NCBI RefSeq assembly: GCF_011046245.1
Contig: NZ_CP049241.1
Coordinates: 2,372,001-2,436,000 of the forward strand
Source of the DNA: Allorhizobium pseudoryzae
Lineage (GTDB): Bacteria > Pseudomonadota > Alphaproteobacteria > Rhizobiales > Rhizobiaceae
Reading direction: 5' to 3'
Length of the DNA stretch: 64,000 bases
The stretch's first letter is position 1; each line of letters begins with the position of its first letter. The notes below the pieces were generated by a model that had not been told where the DNA came from, ran no database searches, and saw only the letters and a list, made by a program, of their open reading frames with translations. Positions 55,263 through 63,280 of this stretch are shown one piece after another. The position numbers were made by a program, and so were the translations under genes.

Positions 55263-57260
55263 ATGGCTGAAATGTTGCTTGGCGTTGCAGATATCGCGAG
55301 TCGTGAGACGCTGGAGGCATATCTTCGCACTCGCCCTATCTCAGAGGCGCAAGTGCTGGCGTTGAGGTCTGCGCTGCGGGTCATGCCGCTCATTGCACTT
55401 AATCGGCTTCCCGACAGGCGTCATACGCAGGAACTGATGCTAGCGGTGTTTCGCACCCTCTTCTTTTCATGGGCAGCGCGCAATGATTCTGCCCATGAGG
55501 AGAAACTGGCGTCCGTCGCTGCTTCCTTCGCCGCGAAGGCTACTTCTTCCTCAGTTTCCGCTGCGGCTGCCATTGCCGCTGCTGCTGAAGCTGCTCGCGC
55601 TGCTGTCGGCCCCGGCGCATTTGCCGCAGCCGCAAGAGCCGTAGACTTGGCGGCAACTGCTGCCGATCTCGCGGCTGGGGCCAACGGCGCCGTCGGCCGC
55701 GCAACGCGCACCGACCTTGAGAATATGCGGGAAAATTCTGTTCCCGCCTGTATAGCAACGCCCCTTTGGCCAAATGGGGGCGCGCCAATCGAATTGTCCG
55801 AGTGGGATGTTGCCTTCAGCGCAGTGCTAGATGACTTCGGCTCTCATTGGGGTTTAGTCGCTGACTTCTACTACGCTCTGCATGAGGGGCAAGCGTCCCT
55901 AGCCACTCTTTGGAGTGAGGCTGGCACGGCAGCAGTGGCGGAGGAGGTAGAGGCTTTTTGGCGCCAAGATCCTGACGCGGTGATGCGCGATTTGGGATGG
56001 CGCCTGAAGCACAATCAGCCTCTGATGGAATACGGGTCAGCTTCAAGCAGCGCATCAGCAAACTTTGACTTCTTCATCAGCTATTCCACCCGAAACCAGA
56101 CCGAAGCTCGCGAAATCAACCGATATCTCGAAGACGCAGGTTACTCCACCATCGTCCAATTCAAGGATTTCCCGGTCGGCTCAAACTTCGTCATCGAAAT
56201 GCAGGACGGATTGGAGCGGGGCGCGCGCGCCATCGCCCTGCTGTCGCCAGACTATGTAGCATCAGATCATTGCAGGGCCGAATGGGCCGCTGTTTATAAC
56301 ATGGATCCGCTCGGCAAAGGTCGAAAGCTCGTTCCACTGCTTCTAAAACCCGCCAACCTCAACACGCTGGCCCGCCAGATCGTCTACAAGTCTTTGGTTG
56401 GTCTCACTGCGGAAGAGCGTCGCGCTGCCGTGCTGGAAGCAGTCGGTCCGAAGCCGAATCCACTTCCGCCAGACATGCTGAAGCGCCGGCTTGCGGAAAC
56501 CGCCAGCCCGGACGTTGCGCCGACACCGGATGGCAAGCTGGATGCCGTGCCCAACGCCATCTATGATCGGCCTATCTTTGACGCTGAACTGCCGGACCTG
56601 CCGGAGACGTTGCGGACACTCTGCTCAGTCATTCAAGCTTCTCTTCCAGAGAACAGCCCGAAAACGATTGCGCCCTCGCTGCAGGCCTATGGCAATCACC
56701 TCAGCGATCGCGGCGTACGCCCAATCCTCGGCCTGCTCTGCATGCTGGCGGATGCCTTGAACAGGGACGTCCGTTCCGTCGAGTTCCACATCTGGGGTGA
56801 TGGACTGGCAGTTCACTTCGACAATTTCTTTTCCTGCCATTCAAAATACGTCACGCATTTTCCGAAGTCGCAGGAGCGCGAAGAAGCGCTCGCCACAAAT
56901 GAAATCGATGAGGATCGTGCCAGCGGCAAGGATTTTGTGGAACCGGTCAAGAAAGTCGCCGAGGCTCTGGCTGACTTGCACGAGATCGGTGGGACAACGC
57001 CTGCATTCGAGCGGGTGGTGCAGGATAGCGTGCAGAGGGCCAGAGACATCGATTCGCTGCCCAGTCCCTCCGATGCCGGTCAGGGCGGCGATGTCACCCC
57101 GAAGCGCCGCTTCGTCTTTTCCCAAATCGGTTTCTGGGAACGCATCCTCTCGGCGCTTGGCAGTATGACGACGCTGGCGACAACGGAGCAGGGCAGGGCG
57201 GCCATTGCCACGCTGCGGGAAGCCATCGCCAAATTCCTGTCTTTTCTTTCTTCCAACTGA
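55263..57260 (+). CDS. TIR-domain protein, candidate NAD-consuming defence effector
   Basis: 665 aa with a GAGGGG site just upstream. The N-terminal region (1-250) is helical and contains a very Ala-rich stretch (about 85-145). A TIR domain follows (about 267-395): FDFFISYSTRNQTEAREINR opens it, FKDFPVGSNF is the BB-loop region, and LLSPDYVASDHCRAEW carries the conserved Glu (E340) at the NADase catalytic position. The C-terminal 265 residues are unrecognised. Bacterial TIR proteins of this kind are often NAD-degrading anti-phage effectors. No Thoeris, CBASS or other partner lies beside it, so defence is inferred from the domain only. It stands alone with its own promoter between housekeeping genes, suggesting insertion. 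Confidence 0.8.
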   Translation: MAEMLLGVADIASRETLEAYLRTRPISEAQVLALRSALRVMPLIALNRLPDRRHTQELMLAVFRTLFFSWAARNDSAHEEKLASVAASFAAKATSSSVSAAAAIAAAAEAARAAVGPGAFAAAARAVDLAATAADLAAGANGAVGRATRTDLENMRENSVPACIATPLWPNGGAPIELSEWDVAFSAVLDDFGSHWGLVADFYYALHEGQASLATLWSEAGTAAVAEEVEAFWRQDPDAVMRDLGWRLKHNQPLMEYGSASSSASANFDFFISYSTRNQTEAREINRYLEDAGYSTIVQFKDFPVGSNFVIEMQDGLERGARAIALLSPDYVASDHCRAEWAAVYNMDPLGKGRKLVPLLLKPANLNTLARQIVYKSLVGLTAEERRAAVLEAVGPKPNPLPPDMLKRRLAETASPDVAPTPDGKLDAVPNAIYDRPIFDAELPDLPETLRTLCSVIQASLPENSPKTIAPSLQAYGNHLSDRGVRPILGLLCMLADALNRDVRSVEFHIWGDGLAVHFDNFFSCHSKYVTHFPKSQEREEALATNEIDEDRASGKDFVEPVKKVAEALADLHEIGGTTPAFERVVQDSVQRARDIDSLPSPSDAGQGGDVTPKRRFVFSQIGFWERILSALGSMTTLATTEQGRAAIATLREAIAKFLSFLSSN

Positions 57261-57350
57261 TCAGAGGACGCTGCCTCCCTCCGCAATGTTTTTCGCCTCT
57301 GTTGCGGATCGCCTCTCGATCCCGCCGCCATTCGCGCCTACATCGGGGGC

Positions 57351-58499
57351 ATGCAGGAGATGCCGGATAAAGACGAGATGAGGGCGGACGAGCCGCTGGC
57401 AAGCCGGGTGCCCGGCGTGCGGCGTAGTTTCGGCGTGGCGGGGTCGATTGCCCTGCATCTCATTCTCGTTTTGCCCTTCCTGATTAATCTGTCCCTGCCG
57501 AGCCACGACAAGCCGCAGGAGGAGACGGTTTCGGTCGAGATCGTTCCGCCGCCGGAGCCGGAACCAGAGCCCAAGCCGGAACCGCCGCCGGAGGAAAAGC
57601 CCGAGCCGCCGGCCCCGGAGCCCCCGCCGCCCGAGCCTCAACCGGAACCTCAGCCGGAGCCCGAATCGAAACCGGAACCTCAGCCTGAGCAGCAGGCGGC
57701 TGCACCGGCCCCGCCCATTCCCACACTCCGGCCGGTCTTCAAGTTCGGTGAGGAAACCCGCGGGCCGGACCAGAAGGCCGACGGCAACAGTGCCGAAGAG
57801 GCGGAAAAGCCGGCCGAGCCTGCGGAACAGCCGGTTGAGGAGCCGAAGCCAACCGAGAAGGCCGAGGCGAAGCCGACGGAGGAGAAACCCGCCGATACAC
57901 CGGTGGAGGCCGAGACCGGTAGCGAGACGGCAGAGGCCGTGCCTCAGGAGCCGCCCGCATCCCCCGAAGCGCCGGTGGTGGACAGTGCCGCACTTGCGCT
58001 TCTGACGGCACCGGCGCTTTCCGAGACAGGCGCTTCCGAACCCGGCGCGGCGGATGTGGTTCTGCCGGAGAAGGTCGTGCGGCCGAGCCCGCGTCCGGCC
58101 TCTGCGACTGCTGCTGCCGAGCGGCCGATCCCGGAACTGCAGGAGGCCAAGCGCCTCTATTCCTCCTCCCGCACCGGCGACCAGCGGGCGATGACGGCGA
58201 TGGCCGGCATTCCGCGCGGTGAGCGCGCCGGTCAGCTGTGCGCCTCCGAACTGCAGGCGCAATTGCGCAACGGCTCGCCCGCCTACCGGCCGGAACTCAT
58301 TCCCGCCTATACGCTGGCGCCCGGCACGACCGCGCTGAAGGTGGGCCGCGGCGCCTTCCGGGCGGAGGGTGCCTGGTATGACGTGAGCTTTTCCTGCCAG
58401 GTGAATGCCGATGCGACCGAGATCGAGTCGTTTTCCTACGCGGTGGGAAGCCGCATTCCGCGCAGCGAATGGCGCGCGCGGGGTTTTCCGAGTTTCTGA
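57351..58499 (+). CDS. DUF930 protein with TonB-like Pro/Glu-rich region
   Basis: 382 aa. One N-terminal membrane anchor (FGVAGSIALHLILVLPFLIN), then a TonB-like Pro-Glu-Lys repeat stretch (about 63-125) and further low-complexity sequence to about 250. The C-terminal DUF930 domain holds GERAGQLCASELQAQLRNG and VSFSCQVNADATEIES, with a probable Cys-Cys disulphide. Rhizobial periplasmic family of unknown function. No ExbB/ExbD or TonB-dependent receptor lies nearby, so it should not be called TonB. Confidence 0.82.
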   Translation: MQEMPDKDEMRADEPLASRVPGVRRSFGVAGSIALHLILVLPFLINLSLPSHDKPQEETVSVEIVPPPEPEPEPKPEPPPEEKPEPPAPEPPPPEPQPEPQPEPESKPEPQPEQQAAAPAPPIPTLRPVFKFGEETRGPDQKADGNSAEEAEKPAEPAEQPVEEPKPTEKAEAKPTEEKPADTPVEAETGSETAEAVPQEPPASPEAPVVDSAALALLTAPALSETGASEPGAADVVLPEKVVRPSPRPASATAAAERPIPELQEAKRLYSSSRTGDQRAMTAMAGIPRGERAGQLCASELQAQLRNGSPAYRPELIPAYTLAPGTTALKVGRGAFRAEGAWYDVSFSCQVNADATEIESFSYAVGSRIPRSEWRARGFPSF

Positions 58500-58530
58500 T
58501 GCCACGATCGTGCCAAGCCTGGAGGTTGCC

Positions 58531-58953
58531 ATGCCGCAGACGGTTCTTTCCCTCTCCACCCGCAGGCAGGGGCTTTATGAATTCACCGCCGAGGTGACGG
58601 CCTTCGTGAGGGCCTCCGGTCTCAGCGAGGGCCTGCTGACCGCCTTCGTGCGCCACACCTCCTGTTCGCTGCTGATCCAGGAAAATGCCGATCCGGACGT
58701 ACAGCGGGACCTGAAGGAATTCTTTCGCCGCCTGGTGCCGCCGGGCGATGACGCCTCCATGCGCTGGATGGTGCACACGACGGAAGGGCCGGACGACATG
58801 CCGGCGCATATCAAGGCGGCGCTGACGGCCACCTCGCTCGGCATTCCGGTGATGGGCGGCCGGCTTGCGCTTGGCACCTGGCAGGGAATATACCTCTTCG
58901 AACATCGCGACCGTCCGCACCGGCGCGAGGTGGTGCTGCATCTTTCTGCCTGA
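58531..58953 (+). CDS. YjbQ-family protein (secondary thiamine-phosphate synthase enzyme type)
   Basis: 140 aa from ATG 58531 (GGAGG site 5-6 bases upstream). YjbQ/UPF0047 core: FVRHTSCSLLIQENADPDV and the C-terminal GTWQGIYLFEHRD, with the expected conserved His/Cys near the metal site. Enzymes in this family can make thiamine phosphate, but the physiological role is uncertain. It lies 31 bp after the DUF930 gene and may be co-transcribed. Confidence 0.9.
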   Translation: MPQTVLSLSTRRQGLYEFTAEVTAFVRASGLSEGLLTAFVRHTSCSLLIQENADPDVQRDLKEFFRRLVPPGDDASMRWMVHTTEGPDDMPAHIKAALTATSLGIPVMGGRLALGTWQGIYLFEHRDRPHRREVVLHLSA

Positions 58954-59098
58954 GGCGGCGCGGTTTTCGCCCGTCCCTTTATCTGAATTGTCCCTGAACG
59001 TACGGTTGGGTGGCGGTTCAGGTGCCGTGTCCTAATTTGCCTTCCATCAGCCGACGCCAGGTCGGCGCGAGACATGAATACAGGATGGAGAAGCGCCC

Positions 59099-59458
59099 AT
59101 GTCAAACCTCATCGCCAAGCTTGGTCTTGCCAGCGTCATGGCCGTCACGGGCCTGTTGGCACCGCTGTCCGGCGCCTCGGCGGCAGACCGTGGCCTGCTG
59201 GGTCCGGATCTGCGTGTGCAGGTGCAGTGGCGTGACGATCATCGCGGGCCGGACCGACGCTACGACCGGGGTCGTCACGATCGGCGTGACCGCTGCGCCC
59301 CGTGGCTTGCGGAAGACAAGGCCAGCCGTATGGGTCTTCGCCGCGCCCGCGTGGTGGACGTGAACCCGCGTGTGGTGGTGGTGGCCGGCTTCGACCGGGG
59401 TGGGCGTGATCGCGTCGTGTTTGCCAATGAACGCGGCTGCCCGCTGATCCGCCGCTGA
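59099..59458 (+). CDS. Exported hypothetical protein, Arg/Asp-rich
   Basis: 119 aa with a Sec signal peptide (MSNLIAKLGLASVMAVTGLL, cleavage near ASAADRG). The mature protein is rich in Arg and Asp in its first half (WRDDHRGPDRRYDRGRHDRR) and has a C-terminal conserved-looking block VVDVNPRVVVVAGFDRGGRD with two Cys. Ribosome site GGAGAAG upstream. Similar short proteins occur widely in rhizobia without a known role. Confidence 0.75.
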   Translation: MSNLIAKLGLASVMAVTGLLAPLSGASAADRGLLGPDLRVQVQWRDDHRGPDRRYDRGRHDRRDRCAPWLAEDKASRMGLRRARVVDVNPRVVVVAGFDRGGRDRVVFANERGCPLIRR

Positions 59459-59694
59459 GCGTTTGGAAGATCCTCTGCCGGAAACGGCTGGAGTGGTGGA
59501 ACCGCCGTTGGTGCTCCCCCTAGGGTGCCGGCGGCGGTCTCTTTTTGTCTTTTGTGATGAGGGGAGCGGAGCGGCATCCCGGGCCTCCAGGCTGATGACG
59601 GCAGCCGCAACGGGCTTAGGTGCCGCAGCCACCGCCGGCAGAGACGAACCCTGCCGGCGGCCTTGCGGGTGGACTTCGCCGAAACAATGCGGCC

Positions 59695-60453
59695 TTAGGG
59701 TTTTGGGCGAAGGTCGAAGCGCATGTCCACGGTCACCGCATAGGTGTTTTCGCCGCCGGCGATCGGCACGGGAGAGACTTCCTTGGCCATCGCCATGGTG
59801 CGCATCAGCGGCATCGGCTCCGGTTGCGCGGCGTTTTCCGAAATCGACATCACCGGCCCAAGCGCAAGCCCCGCCGCTTCGGCGAGGACCCGCGCCTTGG
59901 CCATGGCGTCCATCACCGCCTTGCGGCGCGCCTCTTCCACCGCCTTGGCCGGATCGGCATTGGTGAAGGTGATCTGGCCGCCCTGGTTGACGCCGAGCGT
60001 GACGGATCGGTCGAGAATGGCGCCCAGTTTGGTGATGTCACGCACGCGAAGCGTCACGCCGTTGGACACCTGGTAGCCGATGATCTGCGGCTGCTGTTCG
60101 CTGCCACCCTGCCGGGTCGGGTCCGGCTGGCTGTAGCGCGGGAAGATCGAAAAATCGCTCGTCTGGATGTCGCGCTCGGCCATGCCATCGGCTTTCAAAG
60201 CCTCGATCACCTGGCGCATGGCCGCAGAATTGGCGGCAAGGGCGGCCTCGGCCGTCTCGCCGACGCGGGTAACGGTGAGCGACAGCATTGCCATGTCGGG
60301 CGCAATCGCCGCGCGCCCTTCGCCCGTCACGCTGATAAAGGGATGCGGCGGCGGCGGCCCTTCGGCATGCGCCGGAGCGGTGAGGCAAAAGCCCGTCGCC
60401 AGCAGAGCAACGGGAAATGCCAGGCGTCTGATCGTGAACATGTGAGCCGTCAT
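59695..60453 (-). CDS. SIMPL-domain (DUF541) periplasmic protein
   Basis: 252 aa from ATG 60453, which has GGAGGA upstream; the longer in-frame start runs into the promoter zone. Sec signal peptide (MTAHMFTIRRLAFPVALLAT, cleavage near APAHAEG). Single SIMPL domain: PFISVTGEGRAAIAPDMAML and QIIGYQVSNGVTLRVRDITK. DUF541 proteins (BP26/Omp28 type) form periplasmic multimers of unclear role. Convergent with the plus-strand exported protein. Confidence 0.9.
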   Translation of the reverse strand: MTAHMFTIRRLAFPVALLATGFCLTAPAHAEGPPPPHPFISVTGEGRAAIAPDMAMLSLTVTRVGETAEAALAANSAAMRQVIEALKADGMAERDIQTSDFSIFPRYSQPDPTRQGGSEQQPQIIGYQVSNGVTLRVRDITKLGAILDRSVTLGVNQGGQITFTNADPAKAVEEARRKAVMDAMAKARVLAEAAGLALGPVMSISENAAQPEPMPLMRTMAMAKEVSPVPIAGGENTYAVTVDMRFDLRPKP

Positions 60454-60632
60454 GAAGGTCCTCCGCAGGGCGCTGGTCTGGTGTCTTGGCCGGCAGTGTG
60501 CCGGTCTGATGATAGCTGCCTGTCGATTGTGAAGCCAATACGGCGAGACTTGTGAAGCATCGGATTTTGCGTTAGAGCCCACACCATGCCGGGTGTGCCA
60601 TTGCCCCGGCACGGCCGCGACACCCCGCGCCC

Positions 60633-60708
60633 GGGCCTGTAGCTCAATGGTTAGAGCCGGCGGCTCATAACCGCTTGGTTGGGGGTTCGAGTCCCTCCGG
60701 GCCCACCA
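60633..60708 (+). tRNA. tRNA with CAU anticodon, probably tRNA-Ile2
   Basis: 76 nt including CCA. Acceptor GGGCCTG pairs with CGGGCCC; anticodon loop CTCATAA reads CAU (60666-60668); T-loop TTCGAGT is standard. The anticodon-arm surroundings (GGCGGCTCATAACCGCTTGG) resemble E. coli ileX (tRNA-Ile2, lysidine-modified) more than elongator tRNA-Met. The neighbouring integrase gene starts 3 bp after its end, so its 3' half is probably an attachment site. Confidence 0.88.
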
Positions 60709-60710
60709 CC

Positions 60711-61886
60711 TCAATATTCTGACGTTGTTTTGTCATCGTTTTTTCCTTGATTTGCCTCACCGGAATCCTGGACTGGAGAAAGTGGGACATGTTTGTGGGC
60801 CACGTAGGTTTTGCGACGCTCGAAACCGGCATCGATAATCCGCTTGGATTGGGCGGCTTTGGTGTAGTGCTGCGCCATCTTGGAATCAGACCAGCCAAAG
60901 ATCGCCATCAACTGATGTTCGGTAGCACCTGCCTCGGCGAGGATCGTTGCGGACGCTTTTCTAAGGCCGTGCGACGAGCATTCGGGCAAATCGGCGTCGT
61001 TGCACCACTGGCGCATCTTGTTGCCGAAGCCATTGCCAGTGAACGCCTTGCCGTATTCGGTGATAAGGAAAGACGGCTGATCATGGGTGATCGCATCAAG
61101 CACCTCGCGAAGCTCGTCAGTGACCGGTAGGCTCAGGGACTGCGTGTACTTGCCGGCCCCCTTCTCTGGCGTGAACTCGATGCGATTGCCGGTCAGGTTT
61201 CGCCAGCCGAGCTTAACGAGATCGGAGCGCCTGACGCCCAAATTCAGCATCAACTCCATTGCAAGGCGAGCCATGGAGCCGACTGGATAGGCAGCGCGGA
61301 AGCGAGCCACCTCTGCTTCGCTCCATGTGTGGAAGCCCGGCGAGTTGTGAATTTTTGTGACACCGTTCGCAGGGTTGAAGGTCGCCAGATCGGCGGTGAT
61401 CGCCCAATTGAAGAGCGCCTTCAGATATTTCACCAACTTATCGGCCGCGCCGGGCGTGTCGCTGCGCTTCATCTGGCTGGCCTCAATGTCCGATTTGCGG
61501 ATTTTTTTGAATGGTAGCTCGCCCACATTGGCGCAATAGCGATTGAGAACACTTTTCTTATCCTTTTGCGTTGCAGGAGACTGGCTTTGAAACGCCTTGG
61601 ACCGATAGTAGGTCTCGACAAGCCAGCGAACCGAGCCGGGCTCCAGTCTTGAAATCGGGATGGTTTTCTCACCACGATCGCCAGCCAGCACTCGGTGATA
61701 CTCTTCCGTAAAAGCCTGAGTGACGCTTCCTGCCTCGTCCAGATAGGCGGACGTCATCCTGTATTTCGGCATGCCGGGCAGGCGGAGATAAAAACGCTCG
61801 TTGCCGTGCCGATCGATATCCCGCGAACAATATTTAAAGGGGACGCGCTGGCTACCCGACCGCGTGATCAAACGGGTTTTCGCCAT
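60711..61886 (-). CDS. int: Tyrosine-type integrase (phage/ICE family)
   Basis: 391 aa. SAM-like core-binding domain in the first half, catalytic domain in the second. Tyrosine recombinase residues: Arg in LNLGVRRSDLVKL, His-x-x-Arg in CSSHGLRKASAT, then FGWSDSKMAQHYTK with the nucleophile Tyr in QHYT. Recombines the element with the adjacent tRNA. Its start overlaps the upstream HTH gene by 35 bp, indicating one transcript (two HTH genes, then int). Confidence 0.93.
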   Translation of the reverse strand: MAKTRLITRSGSQRVPFKYCSRDIDRHGNERFYLRLPGMPKYRMTSAYLDEAGSVTQAFTEEYHRVLAGDRGEKTIPISRLEPGSVRWLVETYYRSKAFQSQSPATQKDKKSVLNRYCANVGELPFKKIRKSDIEASQMKRSDTPGAADKLVKYLKALFNWAITADLATFNPANGVTKIHNSPGFHTWSEAEVARFRAAYPVGSMARLAMELMLNLGVRRSDLVKLGWRNLTGNRIEFTPEKGAGKYTQSLSLPVTDELREVLDAITHDQPSFLITEYGKAFTGNGFGNKMRQWCNDADLPECSSHGLRKASATILAEAGATEHQLMAIFGWSDSKMAQHYTKAAQSKRIIDAGFERRKTYVAHKHVPLSPVQDSGEANQGKNDDKTTSEY

Positions 61887-62118
61887 CGTCTTCGTCTCCG
61901 CTCAGTCCCTGTTCCTTCATGTCGTACCAGGACGCGCGGATTTCCTCGGCATCCCAGCGGCGCAAGGCGCCGATCTTCACACCTCTCGGCATCAACCCAC
62001 GACGTACCCAATCGTCAAAGGTACCCGTCGATACGTCGAGAAGTTCCGCCGCACGGACGCGGCTGACTGCGACCTTGTAAATGGGGCGCGGGGCCAACGC
62101 TTCAGCTTGCTGCTTCAT
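61852..62118 (-). CDS. Excisionase-like HTH protein
   Basis: 88 aa from ATG 62118. AlpA/MerR-type HTH: VSRVRAAELLDVSTGTFDDW and GVKIGALRRWDAEEIRASW, a typical Xis/AlpA pattern. It overlaps the integrase start by 35 bp. Likely directional factor for excision or a regulator of int. Confidence 0.82.
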   Translation of the reverse strand: MKQQAEALAPRPIYKVAVSRVRAAELLDVSTGTFDDWVRRGLMPRGVKIGALRRWDAEEIRASWYDMKEQGLSGDEDDGENPFDHAVG

Positions 62119-62128
62119 GTGCCGCTCC

Positions 62129-62347
62129 TCACGCTCTGGAGGTGCTGTCAGCAAGCGCCAAAGCCTTCTGCTTGGGCTCGACCATATTCGCCGCAAGATA
62201 CTCATCCACGGCGTTTTCCGGCAGAAACAGACTTCCTCCAATCCGGACATGCCGGATTTCCTGCTTGGCGATCAGGTTTCGGATGCGAGCGACCGGCCAT
62301 CCGGATCGATCTGCGAGTTGTTTGGGTGATAAAAGCTGAGATTGCAT
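62129..62347 (-). CDS. Small helix-turn-helix DNA-binding protein (excisionase family)
   Basis: 72 aa with GGAGG 9 bases upstream. MerR-like HTH: LLSPKQLADRSGWPVARIRN, then RHVRIGGSLFLPENAVDEYL, the DNA-binding-domain excisionase (HTH_17) pattern. First gene of the minus-strand trio with the 88-aa HTH protein and int. Two such small HTH genes in a row are unusual; one may be Xis and the other a regulator. Confidence 0.8.
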   Translation of the reverse strand: MQSQLLSPKQLADRSGWPVARIRNLIAKQEIRHVRIGGSLFLPENAVDEYLAANMVEPKQKALALADSTSRA

Positions 62348-62372
62348 AACTGCACACCTCCATAGAGATAAT

Positions 62373-62401
62373 TCGACACAAGACAGAACGAATCATATAA
62401 T
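62373..62401 (+). promoter_or_regulatory. Promoter of the element's repressor gene
   Basis: -35 TCGACA (62373-62378), 17-bp spacer, perfect -10 TATAAT (62396-62401). Divergent from the HTH/int transcript, so the intergenic 62348-62439 is the likely control region. Confidence 0.75.
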
Positions 62402-62442
62402 CGCGCTAGCTGCAACAGTTTTATCGCATTCGAGATATTTTG

Positions 62443-62853
62443 ATGCAAGACGGATTTATGGAGGCGATGGGCCAAAGGCTCGGGAAAATTCGAAAGGATT
62501 CCGGGCTCAAGCAAGTGCCCTTTGCCGAAGCCCTTGAGGTGTCGCAAAGCGCTTACAACACTTACGAGCGCGGAAATCGCGAGATGCCCGCGAAGCTTCT
62601 CCGCCTTCTGCATTTAAAATTCAATGTGAATCCCGCATGGATGCTCACGGGAGAAGGAAGCCCCTACAATCGGGACAAGGTCGACTTGTATCACCATGTC
62701 ACGGAGGCGGTTGACGTTTTCATTGCAAGGGAAAACTGTCAGGTGGAACCGGACAAGCGCTTGAAGCTCATCCGGTTCCTGATCGACTACGCCGAACAGC
62801 ACGGCGAATTCACAGAGGAAATCGCAGAGAAATATTTGAGGTCAGCGATATGA
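62443..62853 (+). CDS. Phage-type XRE repressor
   Basis: 136 aa from ATG 62443 (TTG 62440 and ATG 62458 are alternatives). XRE HTH (MGQRLGKIRKDSGLKQVPFA, then LEVSQSAYNTYERGNREMPA) with the short NPAWMLTGEGSP block typical of phage-repressor-like proteins, followed by a C-terminal helical region. Divergent from the Xis-like genes and so likely the element's master repressor. Overlaps the next ATG by 4 bp. It could instead serve as HipB-like antitoxin, since a HipA-like gene lies two genes later. Confidence 0.8.
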   Translation: MQDGFMEAMGQRLGKIRKDSGLKQVPFAEALEVSQSAYNTYERGNREMPAKLLRLLHLKFNVNPAWMLTGEGSPYNRDKVDLYHHVTEAVDVFIARENCQVEPDKRLKLIRFLIDYAEQHGEFTEEIAEKYLRSAI

Positions 62854-63260
62854 GTAAATCGAGCTTCGAAGAGCAGATAATGCAGGGCGCATACGCCCTT
62901 GGTCGTCAATGCGATCAACTGGCATCCGAAAAGCGACGGCTGGCAAGGCAATTACGCTATGCTCAGCATTCGGCCCGGCTCAAGAGCCTTTCAAAGCAAT
63001 ACGATTTCGGAATGGTCTTCTTCGCTGCAATGGGAGCCGTTTCGCTCATCTTGTTCGACGCAAACAGCGGCTCCGAGGCATGGATGACACCAGTGCTCAG
63101 CCTTTCGCTCATTCTGTTCGCGTGCGGCAATGCGCTGCGTGCCGGAAGATGGTCAGCCGTATCAGAAGCTTCGATGATCGTTTCGGTAGCTGGCAGTTCT
63201 GACGGAGACTATTCAACCCACTTTGATGGGTTGAATAGTTTTAAAAAATGCATTATTTGA
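62850..63260 (+). CDS. Small membrane protein of unknown function
   Basis: 136 aa. N-terminal helical, charged region (CDQLASEKRRLARQLRYAQH, possible coiled coil) followed by two hydrophobic segments (FGMVFFAAMGAVSLILF and PVLSLSLILFACGNAL). ATGA overlap with the repressor. The last codons are encoded by the hairpin at 63209-63242, so the natural end may have been altered. I do not recognise the family. Confidence 0.65.
   Translation: MSKSSFEEQIMQGAYALGRQCDQLASEKRRLARQLRYAQHSARLKSLSKQYDFGMVFFAAMGAVSLILFDANSGSEAWMTPVLSLSLILFACGNALRAGRWSAVSEASMIVSVAGSSDGDYSTHFDGLNSFKKCII
63209..63242 (+). terminator. Hairpin plus T tract, overlapping a gene end and possibly an operator
   Basis: CTATTCAACCCA (63209-63220) pairs perfectly with TGGGTTGAATAG (63227-63238), 6-base loop, then TTTT. 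It lies inside the 3' end of the membrane protein gene and about 40 bp before the HipA-like ATG. Terminator or regulator binding site; the dyad also resembles the smaller repeat at 63257-63277. Confidence 0.6.
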
Positions 63261-63277
63261 ACCATTAAAAGGGTCAA
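63257..63277 (+). promoter_or_regulatory. Possible operator before the HipA-like gene
   Basis: TTGAACC (63257-63263), 7-base spacer, GGGTCAA (63271-63277): near-perfect dyad with one mismatch, sharing the AACC/GGGT half-site theme with the larger dyad at 63209-63238. Ends 3 bp before the HipA-like start. Role inferred. Confidence 0.4.
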
Positions 63278-63280
63278 TTA

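Noticed and set aside
57351..58499. Naming this gene tonB
   Set aside because: The C-terminal domain is DUF930, not a TonB fold, and ExbB/ExbD are absent.
60633..60708. Elongator or initiator tRNA-Met
   Set aside because: The arm sequences resemble tRNA-Ile2 (lysidine CAU); initiator features are lacking. The anticodon alone cannot decide, so the Ile2 call is probable only.
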